Source: Couchioplanes azureus
Lineage (GTDB): Bacteria; Actinomycetota; Actinomycetes; Mycobacteriales; Micromonosporaceae
Length of the DNA stretch: 64,000 bases
NCBI RefSeq assembly: GCF_014648355.1
Contig: NZ_BMQY01000011.1
Location: 1-64,000, forward strand
Reading direction: 5' to 3'
Part shown: piece by piece, positions 41,833-49,368 of the stretch
Layout of the letters: each line of letters begins with the position of its first letter
How positions within the stretch are numbered: position 1 is the first letter of the stretch
The notes under the pieces: model-generated
What the model saw: the letters and a program-made list of their open reading frames with translations, nothing else
What the model was told of the DNA's origin: nothing
Databases searched by the model: none
Made by a program: the position numbers and the translations under genes

Positions 41833-43701
41833 TCAGACCTCGACGCGGATGCGGTAGCGGCGCAGCCAGGCGTCCAGGCCCAGGACCATCTCGACGTTGG
41901 CCCGGGCGACCCACGCCCGCGGCCCGCTGTCGAGCACCGCGTGGTCGGCGCGGAGTGCCGCGATGGCCCGCTTGTCGACGAGCGCCGCGGCCGGGGACAG
42001 CGGGTCGGCGACGAGCGCGCCGAGCTGGTCCACCAGCCACTTGCCGTAGGCGGGGTCCTGCGTCACGGGGTACGGGCTCTTCGGCCGCGAGCGCACCGAC
42101 TCCGGCAGCAGGTCGGCGACCGCGGCGCGGAGCAGGCTCTTCTCCTGGCCGTCGAACGACTTCTGCGCCCACGGCACGTTGTAGACGTACTGGACGAGCT
42201 TGTCGTCGCAGAACGGCATGCGGACCTCCAGGCCCGTCGACATGCCGATGGACTCGTCGTGCGACAGCAGCGTCTCCAGCCAGCGGGTCAGGTGCAGATA
42301 GTTGATCCGCCGCATCTGCCGGTCCACGTCGGTCTCGCCGGCGAGGTGCTCGACCTGGGCGACCGAGCTCTCCCACGCCGCCGTGCAGTAGTCGTTGAGC
42401 TGGAGCTTGTCGAGCAGGTCCGGGTGCAGCAGGTCGCCGCCCATGCCGTGCCTGCCGCCGCCGTAGTGCGCCATCGCGATCCACGGCATCGTCTGCGCGG
42501 CCGCCAGCTGCGGGTTGTGCACCCAGGAGAAGCCGCCGAACACCGCGTCCGCGATCTCGCCCAGCAGCGCCGCGCGGACGTGCTTGCTGACCTCCCGGTC
42601 GAGCAGGTGCAGCGAGGTGTTCATGTTGCCGAGCGGGCTCGGCACGTCCTTGGCCACCAGCGTGGCCTCGCGCACCGCCGGATCGAGGATGTCGGCGGTG
42701 TCGAGCACGACGTCGGTGTGCTCCGCGCCGACGTGGGCCACCATGTCCCGCACGAACGGGGCGTCCGGGGTGGCCCACACCTCGTCGGGCGTGAAGTTGT
42801 CGGCGTGCTCGGCGAAGGTGACGGTGAAGGTCCGCAGCTTCCCGCCGCCGCGGCGCTTGAGGGCGTCGCCGGCGAGCGCGGTGACCGCGGAGGAGTCGAC
42901 GCCGCCGGAGAGCATGATGCCGACCCCGTCGGCGTCGCCGAGCTGGTCGGCCACGCTCGCCGACAGCAGCTCCCGGACGGTACCGATGGTGGTGTCGAGG
43001 TCGTCGGTGTGCTCGGCGGTGGTGAGCCGCCAGTACTTCTCCCGGCGCAGCCCGGCCCGGCCGAAGCGCAGGATCTCGGCGGCCTCGACCTGCCGGACGC
43101 CGGCGAAGATGCCGTGTCCCGCGGTGCCCGCGTAGGAGAAGAGCTCGCGCATCCCGTCGAGGTCGACGGCGGCCTCCGTCTCCGGGTGCGCGAACAGCGC
43201 CTTGCGCTCGGATCCGAAGACCAGGCCGGTGCCGGTGACCCAGTAGTAGAGCGGCTGGTTGCCGAACCGGTCCCGGACCAGGACGAGCTCGTCGCTGCGG
43301 CCGTCCCAGATCGCGACGGCGAAGGCCCCGGTCAGGCGGACCACGGCCGCCGTGCCGTCCTCCTGGTACGCCGCGGCGACGAGCTCGGCCGCGCCGGCCT
43401 CGTCGCTCACGCCCCGGCCGCGGCCGCGCAGCCAGGCGGCCAGCGCGCCGAGGCCGACCGGGGTGCCGGAGACGCACACGGCGATCTCCCCGTCCGGTGT
43501 GGACCGCACGTGGGGCTGCCGCGGCGTGGGCCGCGCGCCGATGGACAGGGACCGGAAACCGAGCCCGGCGTCGCGCCGGCTCCACACCTGCTGCCCGTCG
43601 GGCCCGCGGGTGGCCAGCGCTTCCGCCATCGCGGACAGCACCGCCGTTTCCCGCTGGAGATCACGGGGGGAGAAGTCCACCCAGCCAACCAAACCTGACA
43701 T
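41833..43701 (-). CDS. Asparagine-synthetase-like amidotransferase with Cys2 replaced by Ser
   Basis: 622 residues, first gene of the minus-strand operon. The C-terminal synthetase domain has the PP-loop LSGGVDSSAVTAL and 'EIADAVFGGFSW', 'GMSTGLEVRMPFCDDKLV'. The N-terminal glutaminase-like domain is present but begins MSGLVGW where AsnB has MCGI: the nucleophile Cys2 is Ser. Similar proteins in aromatic polyketide clusters (OxyD) make amides such as the malonamate starter; beta-lactam synthetase and lasso cyclases also lost Cys2. It may therefore use ammonia, another amine or an internal amide bond. SARP-type repeats with a plausible -10 lie 80-110 bp upstream. Confidence 0.9.
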   Translation of the reverse strand: MSGLVGWVDFSPRDLQRETAVLSAMAEALATRGPDGQQVWSRRDAGLGFRSLSIGARPTPRQPHVRSTPDGEIAVCVSGTPVGLGALAAWLRGRGRGVSDEAGAAELVAAAYQEDGTAAVVRLTGAFAVAIWDGRSDELVLVRDRFGNQPLYYWVTGTGLVFGSERKALFAHPETEAAVDLDGMRELFSYAGTAGHGIFAGVRQVEAAEILRFGRAGLRREKYWRLTTAEHTDDLDTTIGTVRELLSASVADQLGDADGVGIMLSGGVDSSAVTALAGDALKRRGGGKLRTFTVTFAEHADNFTPDEVWATPDAPFVRDMVAHVGAEHTDVVLDTADILDPAVREATLVAKDVPSPLGNMNTSLHLLDREVSKHVRAALLGEIADAVFGGFSWVHNPQLAAAQTMPWIAMAHYGGGRHGMGGDLLHPDLLDKLQLNDYCTAAWESSVAQVEHLAGETDVDRQMRRINYLHLTRWLETLLSHDESIGMSTGLEVRMPFCDDKLVQYVYNVPWAQKSFDGQEKSLLRAAVADLLPESVRSRPKSPYPVTQDPAYGKWLVDQLGALVADPLSPAAALVDKRAIAALRADHAVLDSGPRAWVARANVEMVLGLDAWLRRYRIRVEV

Positions 43702-43780
43702 CGACTACACCCTCTCGCCTGGCGGATACGGCACGTCCGCGTGGACGGCCGAATTGATGGGCCCCCATCGTCAAGGGCGG

Positions 43781-43812
43781 CGGTCGAATCTCGCTCGTCG
43801 GCGCCTCGAGAT
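43781..43812 (-). promoter_or_regulatory. SARP-type heptamer repeats and -10 upstream of asnB
   Basis: Read on the minus strand: TCGAGGC, ACGAGCG and TCGACCG every 11 bp, then 8 bp, then GACGAT as a possible -10. This is the geometry of known SARP promoters (heptamers ending 8 bp before -10). TCGAGGC and TCGACCG are also the first two heptamers of the box at 33763. Confidence 0.55.
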
Positions 43813-43955
43813 AAGCGCCGACCGGCCGGCGGCTATTTCATCGTGCCGGTGCACAAAGAAACAGCACGCGCATGATTGTGCAATGCGCGGCCGTGGCCGC
43901 ACATCGTTCGCCCGACGTATCTTGGGCCCGGAGAATGCGGCCCGGGAACCGGGGT

Positions 43956-43973
43956 GTACATCTTGCGATGTAT
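43956..43973. promoter_or_regulatory. Palindrome GTACATC-N4-GATGTAT upstream of asnB
   Basis: Same arms as the element at 36436 except for one end base, with a different 4-bp centre (TTGC). It lies 255 bp upstream of asnB and about 500 bp upstream of the SARP gene, so it could serve either direction. Confidence 0.5.
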
Positions 43974-44255
43974 GTGACCGCCGTCATAAGCTCCGGCCGG
44001 TGGGGCCATATGTCCGACGTGGACGGTCTGACCTGGGATGGCGCCGTGGTGGATGGGCGCATATGCACCTTTGACCCCTAGTGGACAACCCGGTACGGTG
44101 ACGGAAGTCATTGCGGAATCCCGAACGGTCGGGAAATAGGCAGTATCAGCGGCTGCGGCTCGTGCCGCGCAGGGCCTTACGGCGTTGTCTCGCCTGCTCG
44201 TAAAGCGGTTGCGCGAGCGCCGGCGGTCGATTGGGCCGGCGCCGGTGCCCACGCC

Positions 44256-44295
44256 TCGATCGGCACTCCAGAGTGATTCGAGGGAAAATGGATCG
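44256..44295 (+). promoter_or_regulatory. SARP-type repeats in the SARP gene's own promoter region
   Basis: TCGATCG (44256), TCCAGAG (44267), TCGAGGG (44278) and TGGATCG (44289) recur every 11 bp; CACGGT lies 8 bp beyond as a weak -10. This suggests autoactivation. Confidence 0.45.
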
Positions 44296-44472
44296 ACGCG
44301 ATCCACGGTCTTCCCCGTAATTCACGGCATGGTGCTTGACATTGGCCACCATGGGTTGGAGAGATGGGGGAACAATCCACGTGGAATTGCACCGAGCTCC
44401 TCAGCATGCAGTCCCGCAGCCGCAGCCGCAGACGACCCGCGCCGCCGCGCACCGCCGAGGGGGGTGGCCGTC

Positions 44473-46365
44473 GTGCAGGTGAACGTCCTCGGGGCCTTCC
44501 ACGTCGTGCGCGGCACCCAGTCGCTGGTGCCGTCGGCGCCCAAGCTGCGCCAGGTCCTCGCCCTGCTGGCGATGAACGCCAACACGGTGGTGAGCACCGA
44601 CCAGATCATCGAAGAACTGTGGGAGGAGCGGCCGCCGTCCAGCGCCACCACGACTCTGCAGACGTACGTCTACCACCTGCGCAAGCTGTACCAGCTCGGC
44701 CTCGGCACCCGGGGCCCGGCCGACTCCGAGGGTGACACCGCGCCGCCCACCCTGCACCGCTCGTCGAACGGCTACATCCTCAGCCTCGACGACGGCGCGG
44801 TCGACTCCGCCGAGTTCCTGCGCCTCGCCGAGCGGGCCCGGACGCAGCTCGACGCGGGCTCGGTCGAGACCGCGGCCGACACCATCCGCTCGGCGCTGCA
44901 GCTCTGGCGCGGACCGGCGCTGGTCGACGTCACGACCGGCTCCCTGCTGCGGGCCATGACGGTCTGGCTGGAGGAGCAGCGCCGCGGCCTCACCCTGCAG
45001 CGCATCGATGCCGACCTGCGGCTGTGCCGGCACCACGACATCATCGGTGAGCTCACCGGGATGGTGGCGCAGCGCCCGACCGACGAGAGCCTGCAGGCGC
45101 GGCTCATGCTGTCGCTCTACCGGGCCGGCCGGCGCTTCGACGCGCTGCGGGTCTACCAGAAGGCCCGCTCCACCCTGGCCGAGGAGCTGGGCCTGGAGCC
45201 GATGCAGGAGCTGCAGCGGGTGCACCAGGCGGTGCTGCTGGCCGATCCGACCATCGAGCCGCCGATGCTCGGCGACGGCATGGACTCGGTGATCGGCGGC
45301 GGTACGCGTCCCGCCACGCCCGAGCAGCCCGATCTGCTCCCGCCGGACGTCGGCGAACTCGTCGGCCGCCGCGCCGAGACGGCCCAGATCACCCAGGTGA
45401 TCTCCCGGCCGGAGCGCAGCGCGGCGCCGGCGGTCGTGGTGGTGGGCGCTCCCGGCGTGGGCAAGTCCACCCTCTGCGTGCACCTGGCGCACCGGCTCCG
45501 CGAGGACTACCCCGACGGCCGGCTGCACGCCCGGCTCACCGACGACACGGGCCGGCCCGTCGATCCCGCCGAGGTGCTCGGCGGGTTTCTGCGCGCCGCG
45601 GGGTACACCGGCTCCCGGCTGCCGGAGTCGCTGGCCGAACGGTCCAGCCTCTTCCGCAGCTGGTCCGCCGGGCGGCGGGTGCTGGTCGTCCTCGACGACG
45701 TGGTCGGGGCCGAGCAACTCCAGCACCTGCTGCCCACCGGACCCCGGTGCGCGACGCTGATCGCGGCCCGGCGCCGGTTCTCCCACCCGTCGGTGTCCTC
45801 GACGGTCAACCTGCGGCCGTTCGACCGCGGCGAGGCGCTGCAGATGCTCACCTCCGTCCTCGGTGAGCAGCGGCTGCGCCCGCAGCTGGCCGCCGTGCAC
45901 GAACTCGTCGACCTGTGCGAGGGGCTGCCGGCGGCGCTGCGGGAGGCCGTCACGCAGCTGGAGCTCAAGCCGCACTGGCCCGTGCAGAGGCAGGTGGAAC
46001 GGCTCCGCTCGGCCGCCGCCGAACAGCACTCCGGCGACAGCGGCCCGGGCACCTCGCGCAGCGTGCGGCTGACGTACCGGCTGCTCACCACCGACCTGCA
46101 GGCGGCGTTCCAGACGCTGGTCGGCTCCGAGCGGGCGCTGCCGCTCAGCGACGTGGCGACGCTGCTGGAGGCCGACGAGTACCGCACCGAGACCGTCGTC
46201 GAGGAGCTGGTGGAGTTCGGCCTGGTCGAGGTCGCCGCCGGCGACCGCGGCGACTTCCACTACCGGGTGCAGCGGCCGTTCCGCAGGTTCTTCCCCGGGC
46301 CCCGCACCATCGCCGAGCCGCCCGCCGGTGGTGCCGTGGCCACGGCGGTGCTCGCCACCGGCTGA
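44473..46365 (+). CDS. SARP-family activator of the polyketide region (wHTH-BTAD-ATPase)
   Basis: 630 residues from GTG 44473, which follows GAGGGGGG by about 8 nt. GTG 44464 or ATG 44330 are alternatives; the longer form adds a low-complexity tail. Winged helix ~1-95 ('VLGAFHVVRGTQSLVPSAPK', 'VSTDQIIEELWEE'), BTAD ~105-265 ('RTQLDAGSVETAADTIRSAL', 'LAEELGLEPMQELQ'), then a P-loop ATPase with GAPGVGKST near residue 320 and a C-terminal winged-helix-like part. No TPR region is present. It stands between divergent biosynthetic operons whose upstream regions carry matching repeats, so it is the probable pathway-specific activator. Confidence 0.88.
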   Translation: MQVNVLGAFHVVRGTQSLVPSAPKLRQVLALLAMNANTVVSTDQIIEELWEERPPSSATTTLQTYVYHLRKLYQLGLGTRGPADSEGDTAPPTLHRSSNGYILSLDDGAVDSAEFLRLAERARTQLDAGSVETAADTIRSALQLWRGPALVDVTTGSLLRAMTVWLEEQRRGLTLQRIDADLRLCRHHDIIGELTGMVAQRPTDESLQARLMLSLYRAGRRFDALRVYQKARSTLAEELGLEPMQELQRVHQAVLLADPTIEPPMLGDGMDSVIGGGTRPATPEQPDLLPPDVGELVGRRAETAQITQVISRPERSAAPAVVVVGAPGVGKSTLCVHLAHRLREDYPDGRLHARLTDDTGRPVDPAEVLGGFLRAAGYTGSRLPESLAERSSLFRSWSAGRRVLVVLDDVVGAEQLQHLLPTGPRCATLIAARRRFSHPSVSSTVNLRPFDRGEALQMLTSVLGEQRLRPQLAAVHELVDLCEGLPAALREAVTQLELKPHWPVQRQVERLRSAAAEQHSGDSGPGTSRSVRLTYRLLTTDLQAAFQTLVGSERALPLSDVATLLEADEYRTETVVEELVEFGLVEVAAGDRGDFHYRVQRPFRRFFPGPRTIAEPPAGGAVATAVLATG

Positions 46366-46386
46366 GCCGGCGGCAGCCCCGCCCGC

Positions 46387-46417
46387 CCGGGCCGCCCACC
46401 GACGGTGGGCGGCCCGG
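46387..46417 (+). terminator. Terminator after the SARP gene
   Basis: Perfect 14-bp stem (CCGGGCCGCCCACC / GGTGGGCGGCCCGG) with a 3-nt loop, 22 bp past the stop. The PKS operon therefore needs its own promoter. Confidence 0.88.
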
Positions 46418-46445
46418 TCCGTGCGCGGCGCCGGCGGGACGCGGC

Positions 46446-46463
46446 TCAACCCCGGTTCGAGTG
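46446..46463 (+). promoter_or_regulatory. Weak SARP-type repeat pair before the PKS operon
   Basis: TCAACCC (46446) and TCGAGTG (46457) are 11 bp apart, and TCGCCAC at 46479 keeps the phase, about 60-90 bp before the first PKS-operon start. It is weaker than the other boxes. Confidence 0.3.
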
Positions 46464-46537
46464 CGCCGTGATCGGCCGTCGCCACCATCGTCGTGTGGCC
46501 GCGGCGACGCCGCCGGCCGTCAATAAGGAGGTAGGAC

Positions 46538-47275
46538 GTGGACCAGGGTCTGGCCGGCAAGCGGGTACTGATCACCGGCGGGAGCCGGGGGATCGGGCGT
46601 GCGACGGCGCTGGCGTTCGCCCGGGCCGGCGCCCGGGTGGTCGCCTGCCACCACCGGGTCGGCGAGGACGCCGACAGCCTCGCCCACGAGCTCAAGACGC
46701 TCGGCGGCGGCAACCTCGTCGTCGCGGCGGACGTGACGCAACGCGCGGACGTCGCGCGGCTCGTGCGGATCTGCCAGGACCACCTCGGCGGCCTCGACGT
46801 GCTCGTCAACAACGTCGGGGTGGACGGGCGGATGCCCTTCGCCGCCCTGGACGACGCCGAATGGGACCGGGTGTTCGACCACAACGTGACGGCCGCGTAC
46901 CGGGTCATCCAGGCCTCCCTGGACGTCCTGGTGGACGGGGCCTCGGTGGTGAACGTCGGCGCCTCCGTCGCGCTGCGGGGCCGGCCGATGAGCGCGCACT
47001 ACACCGCCGCCAAGGCCGCGCTGCTCGGCCTCGGCCGCAGCCTCGCCAAGGAGCTCGGCCCGCGCGGGATCCGGGTCAACACCGTGGCGCCCGGGGTCAC
47101 CTCCGTGGCGCCCGAGAAGGAGCTGCCGCCGCCCGTGCTGCAGCACCTGCTCGCCGCCACCGCCCTCGGCCGGCTCGCCGCGCCGGAGGACGTCGCGGGG
47201 GCGATCCTCTTCCTCGCCGGGGACGCCTCGCGCCTGGTGACCGGCGTGGAGCTGCCCGTCGACGGCGGCATCTGA
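46538..47275 (+). CDS. SDR ketoreductase (FabG-like), first gene of the type II PKS operon
   Basis: 245 residues, with a GGAGG site before the GTG start. The cofactor site is TGGSRGIG, the structural Asn lies in VLVNNVGVDG, and the catalytic Ser, Tyr and Lys are in VNVGASVA and HYTAAK. The end, 'GVELPVDGGI', is typical. Type II PKS ketoreductases of this kind reduce the poly-beta-ketone, often at C9, or later ring ketones. It is 37% or so alike by eye to the second SDR at 51851, and both carry the same 'GG.NLV..AD' middle. Gap to the next gene is 27 bp. Confidence 0.9.
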   Translation: MDQGLAGKRVLITGGSRGIGRATALAFARAGARVVACHHRVGEDADSLAHELKTLGGGNLVVAADVTQRADVARLVRICQDHLGGLDVLVNNVGVDGRMPFAALDDAEWDRVFDHNVTAAYRVIQASLDVLVDGASVVNVGASVALRGRPMSAHYTAAKAALLGLGRSLAKELGPRGIRVNTVAPGVTSVAPEKELPPPVLQHLLAATALGRLAAPEDVAGAILFLAGDASRLVTGVELPVDGGI

Positions 47276-47302
47276 CCAATCGCAACCCTGAGGAGAGGCA
47301 CC

Positions 47303-47638
47303 GTGCATCGCACACTCATCGTCGCCCGGCTCAAGACCGGCGACACCTCCGGCATCGCCGAGACCTTCGCCGAGTCCGACGCCACCGACCTGCCGCACAT
47401 GGTCGGGGTTTCCCGGCGGACCCTGTTCTCCTTCCACGACCTGTACTTCCACCTCGTGGAGGCGGACGAGGACATCACCAAGAACCTCTACAAGGCGCGC
47501 AGCCACCCGCTGTACTCCGAGATCAACCAGCGGTTGACGGAGTTCGTGTGGCCGTACGACCCCGACTGGAAAGAACCCAAGGACGCCATGGCTTCGCCGT
47601 TCTACGTGTGGACGGCCGAGGAAGGACGAGTGCAGTGA
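47303..47638 (+). CDS. TcmI-family polyketide cyclase
   Basis: 111 residues from GTG 47303 with an AGGAG site. 'GISRRTLFSFHDLYFHLVEA'-like sequence (here GVSRRTLFSFHDLYFHLVEA) and the end 'ASPFYVWTAEE' are diagnostic of TcmI/WhiE-ORFVII-type cyclases with a ferredoxin-like dimeric fold. These close later rings of the polyketide. It overlaps the cupin gene (GTGA), an order known from whiE-like spore-pigment clusters. Confidence 0.92.
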   Translation: MHRTLIVARLKTGDTSGIAETFAESDATDLPHMVGVSRRTLFSFHDLYFHLVEADEDITKNLYKARSHPLYSEINQRLTEFVWPYDPDWKEPKDAMASPFYVWTAEEGRVQ

Positions 47639-48063
47639 CCACCACCCAACAGCTCAAAGTCAACGTCTCCGAGGCCGCCCCGAACACCCGCCGCGGCGGG
47701 GACATCCGGGTGACGCTCAGCCCCAAGACCGTGGGGTGCACCTCCGGGTTCGGCGGCACCCTGCGCCTCGGGGCGGGGGAGTACGTCACCGAGCACTACC
47801 ACCCGTACTCGGAGGAGTTCCTGCACGTCGTCGCCGGCGAGCTGGAGATGACCGTGGACGACCGGCCGATCCGGCTCGGCGCCGGCGACTCGCTGCTCGT
47901 GCCGATCAACGCCCGGCACCGCCTGGTGAACGTCGGCGAGCAGGAGGCGCACGTCGTCTTCCACCTGTCCCCGCTGGCGCCGCGGCCCGAGCTCGGCCAC
48001 GTCGACACCGAGCAGCCGACCGCGCCGCACGAGCCCAATCCGCAGGTCGGAGGCGGGCGGTGA
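47635..48063 (+). CDS. Cupin-domain polyketide tailoring protein (WhiE-ORFII type)
   Basis: 142 residues. The cupin motifs are 'EHYHPYSEEFLHVVAGELEM' and 'PINARHRLVNVG', giving the His-His-Glu-His metal site. Small cupins stand next to KS-alpha in spore-pigment and many pentangular polyketide clusters, where they are thought to help cyclisation or oxidation. It overlaps both the cyclase stop and the KS start by 4 bp. Confidence 0.9.
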   Translation: MTTTQQLKVNVSEAAPNTRRGGDIRVTLSPKTVGCTSGFGGTLRLGAGEYVTEHYHPYSEEFLHVVAGELEMTVDDRPIRLGAGDSLLVPINARHRLVNVGEQEAHVVFHLSPLAPRPELGHVDTEQPTAPHEPNPQVGGGR

Positions 48064-49313
48064 AGCGTCGCGCCGTCGTCACGGGGATCGGTGCGGTGGC
48101 GCCGGGCGGCGTCGGCCGGGAGGCGTTCTGGGACCTGCTGAGCGCCGGCCGCACCGCCACCCGCCGGATCAGCATGTTCGACCCCTCGGCCTTCCGGTCG
48201 CAGATCGCCGCCGAGGTCGACTTCGACCCGCGGGCCGCCGGGCTGTCGGCCCAGGAGGTCCGCCGGATGGACCGGGCCGCGCAGTTCGCCGTGGTGAGCA
48301 CCCGCGAGGCGCTCGCCGACAGCGGCGTCGACCTCGCGGGCGTCGACCCCGGCCGGGTCGGCGTCAGCATCGGCAGCGCGGTCGGCTGCACGATGGGCCT
48401 CGAGCAGGAGTACGAGGTGCTCTCCGACGGCGGCCGCAAGTGGCTGGTCGACCACTCGTACGGCGTACCGCACCTCTACGGCTACATGGTGCCGAGCACG
48501 CTGGCCGCCGAGGTCGCGTACGAGGTCGCCGCCGAGGGCACGGTGGCGCTCATCTCGACCGGCTGCACGTCCGGGCTGGACGCCGTCGGGCACGGCATGC
48601 AGCTCATCGAGGAGGGCTCCGCCGACGTGGTGCTCGCCGGCGCCACCGACGCACCGCTGTCGCCGATCACCTCGGCCTGCTTCGACGCCATCACCGCGAC
48701 CTCGCCCAACAACGACGACGCCGCGCACGCGTCCCGGCCGTTCGACGCCCACCGCGACGGCTTCGTGCTGGGGGAGGGCTGTGCCGTGCTCGTGCTCGAG
48801 GACGAGGAGGCGGCGAGGCGGCGCGGGGCGCACGTCTACGCCCGGCTGTCCGGCTTCGGCGCCCGCAGCAACGCCTTCCACATGACCGGGCTCAAGCCCG
48901 ACGGCCGGGAGATGGCCGAGGCCATCCGGGTCGCCCTCGCCGGCGCCGAGCTGAACGCGTCCGATGTGGACTACATCAACGCGCACGGCTCGGGGACCAA
49001 GCAGAACGACCGGCACGAGACCGCCGCCTTCAAGCGGGCGCTCGGGCAGCGCGCGTACGAGGTGCCGGTCAGCTCGATCAAGAGCATGGTCGGGCACTCG
49101 CTCGGCGCCATCGGGGCGATCGAGGTCGCGGCGTGTGCCCTGGCCCTCGACCGCCAGGTCGTGCCGCCGACGGCGAACCTGCACCACCGCGACCCGGAAT
49201 GCGACCTGGACTACGTGCCGCTGGTGGCGCGCGAACACCGCATGGACGCCGTGCTCAGCGTCGGCAGCGGGTTCGGCGGCTTCCAGAGCGCGATGGTCCT
49301 CACCCGGTCGTGA
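48060..49313 (+). CDS. Type II PKS ketosynthase alpha (KS-alpha)
   Basis: 417 residues. The catalytic residues fall at canonical positions: Cys169 in STGCTSG, His309 in NAHGSGT and His346 in VGHSLG. 'GVSIGSAVGCTMGLEQEYE' and 'LDYVPLVAREHRMDAVLSVGSGFGGFQ' (shown in parts) are KS-alpha hallmarks. Together with the chain-length factor it forms the minimal PKS that condenses malonyl units on the ACP. GTG 48060 overlaps the cupin stop. Confidence 0.97.
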   Translation: MKRRAVVTGIGAVAPGGVGREAFWDLLSAGRTATRRISMFDPSAFRSQIAAEVDFDPRAAGLSAQEVRRMDRAAQFAVVSTREALADSGVDLAGVDPGRVGVSIGSAVGCTMGLEQEYEVLSDGGRKWLVDHSYGVPHLYGYMVPSTLAAEVAYEVAAEGTVALISTGCTSGLDAVGHGMQLIEEGSADVVLAGATDAPLSPITSACFDAITATSPNNDDAAHASRPFDAHRDGFVLGEGCAVLVLEDEEAARRRGAHVYARLSGFGARSNAFHMTGLKPDGREMAEAIRVALAGAELNASDVDYINAHGSGTKQNDRHETAAFKRALGQRAYEVPVSSIKSMVGHSLGAIGAIEVAACALALDRQVVPPTANLHHRDPECDLDYVPLVAREHRMDAVLSVGSGFGGFQSAMVLTRS

Positions 49314-49368
49314 CCGCGTCGACCGGCGTTCGAGAGGCGTCCGAGCCCGAGCTAGGAAGGTGAAGCGC

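Larger units (their letters stand above)
43702..44472. other. Long divergent control region between asnB and the cluster SARP
   Basis: 771 bp without a supportable gene, and locally richer in A and T than its surroundings. It contains three recognisable elements: SARP-type repeats facing asnB (43781-43812), the GTACATC palindrome (43956-43973) and SARP-type repeats facing the SARP gene (44256-44295). In-frame extension of the SARP gene into the last ~140 bp is possible from ATG 44330. Confidence 0.65.

Noticed and set aside
41833..43585. Minus-strand frame continuing upstream of multicopper oxidase 3 to give a 1290-residue protein
   Set aside because: The extra part lies over asnB in a different frame and is Arg/Gly/Pro-rich. 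The ATG at 41785 with AAAGGA site starts the real oxidase.
44185..44472. N-terminal extension of the cluster SARP
   Set aside because: Low-complexity residues precede the winged helix and a better ribosome site lies just before GTG 44473. It is kept only as an alternative start.
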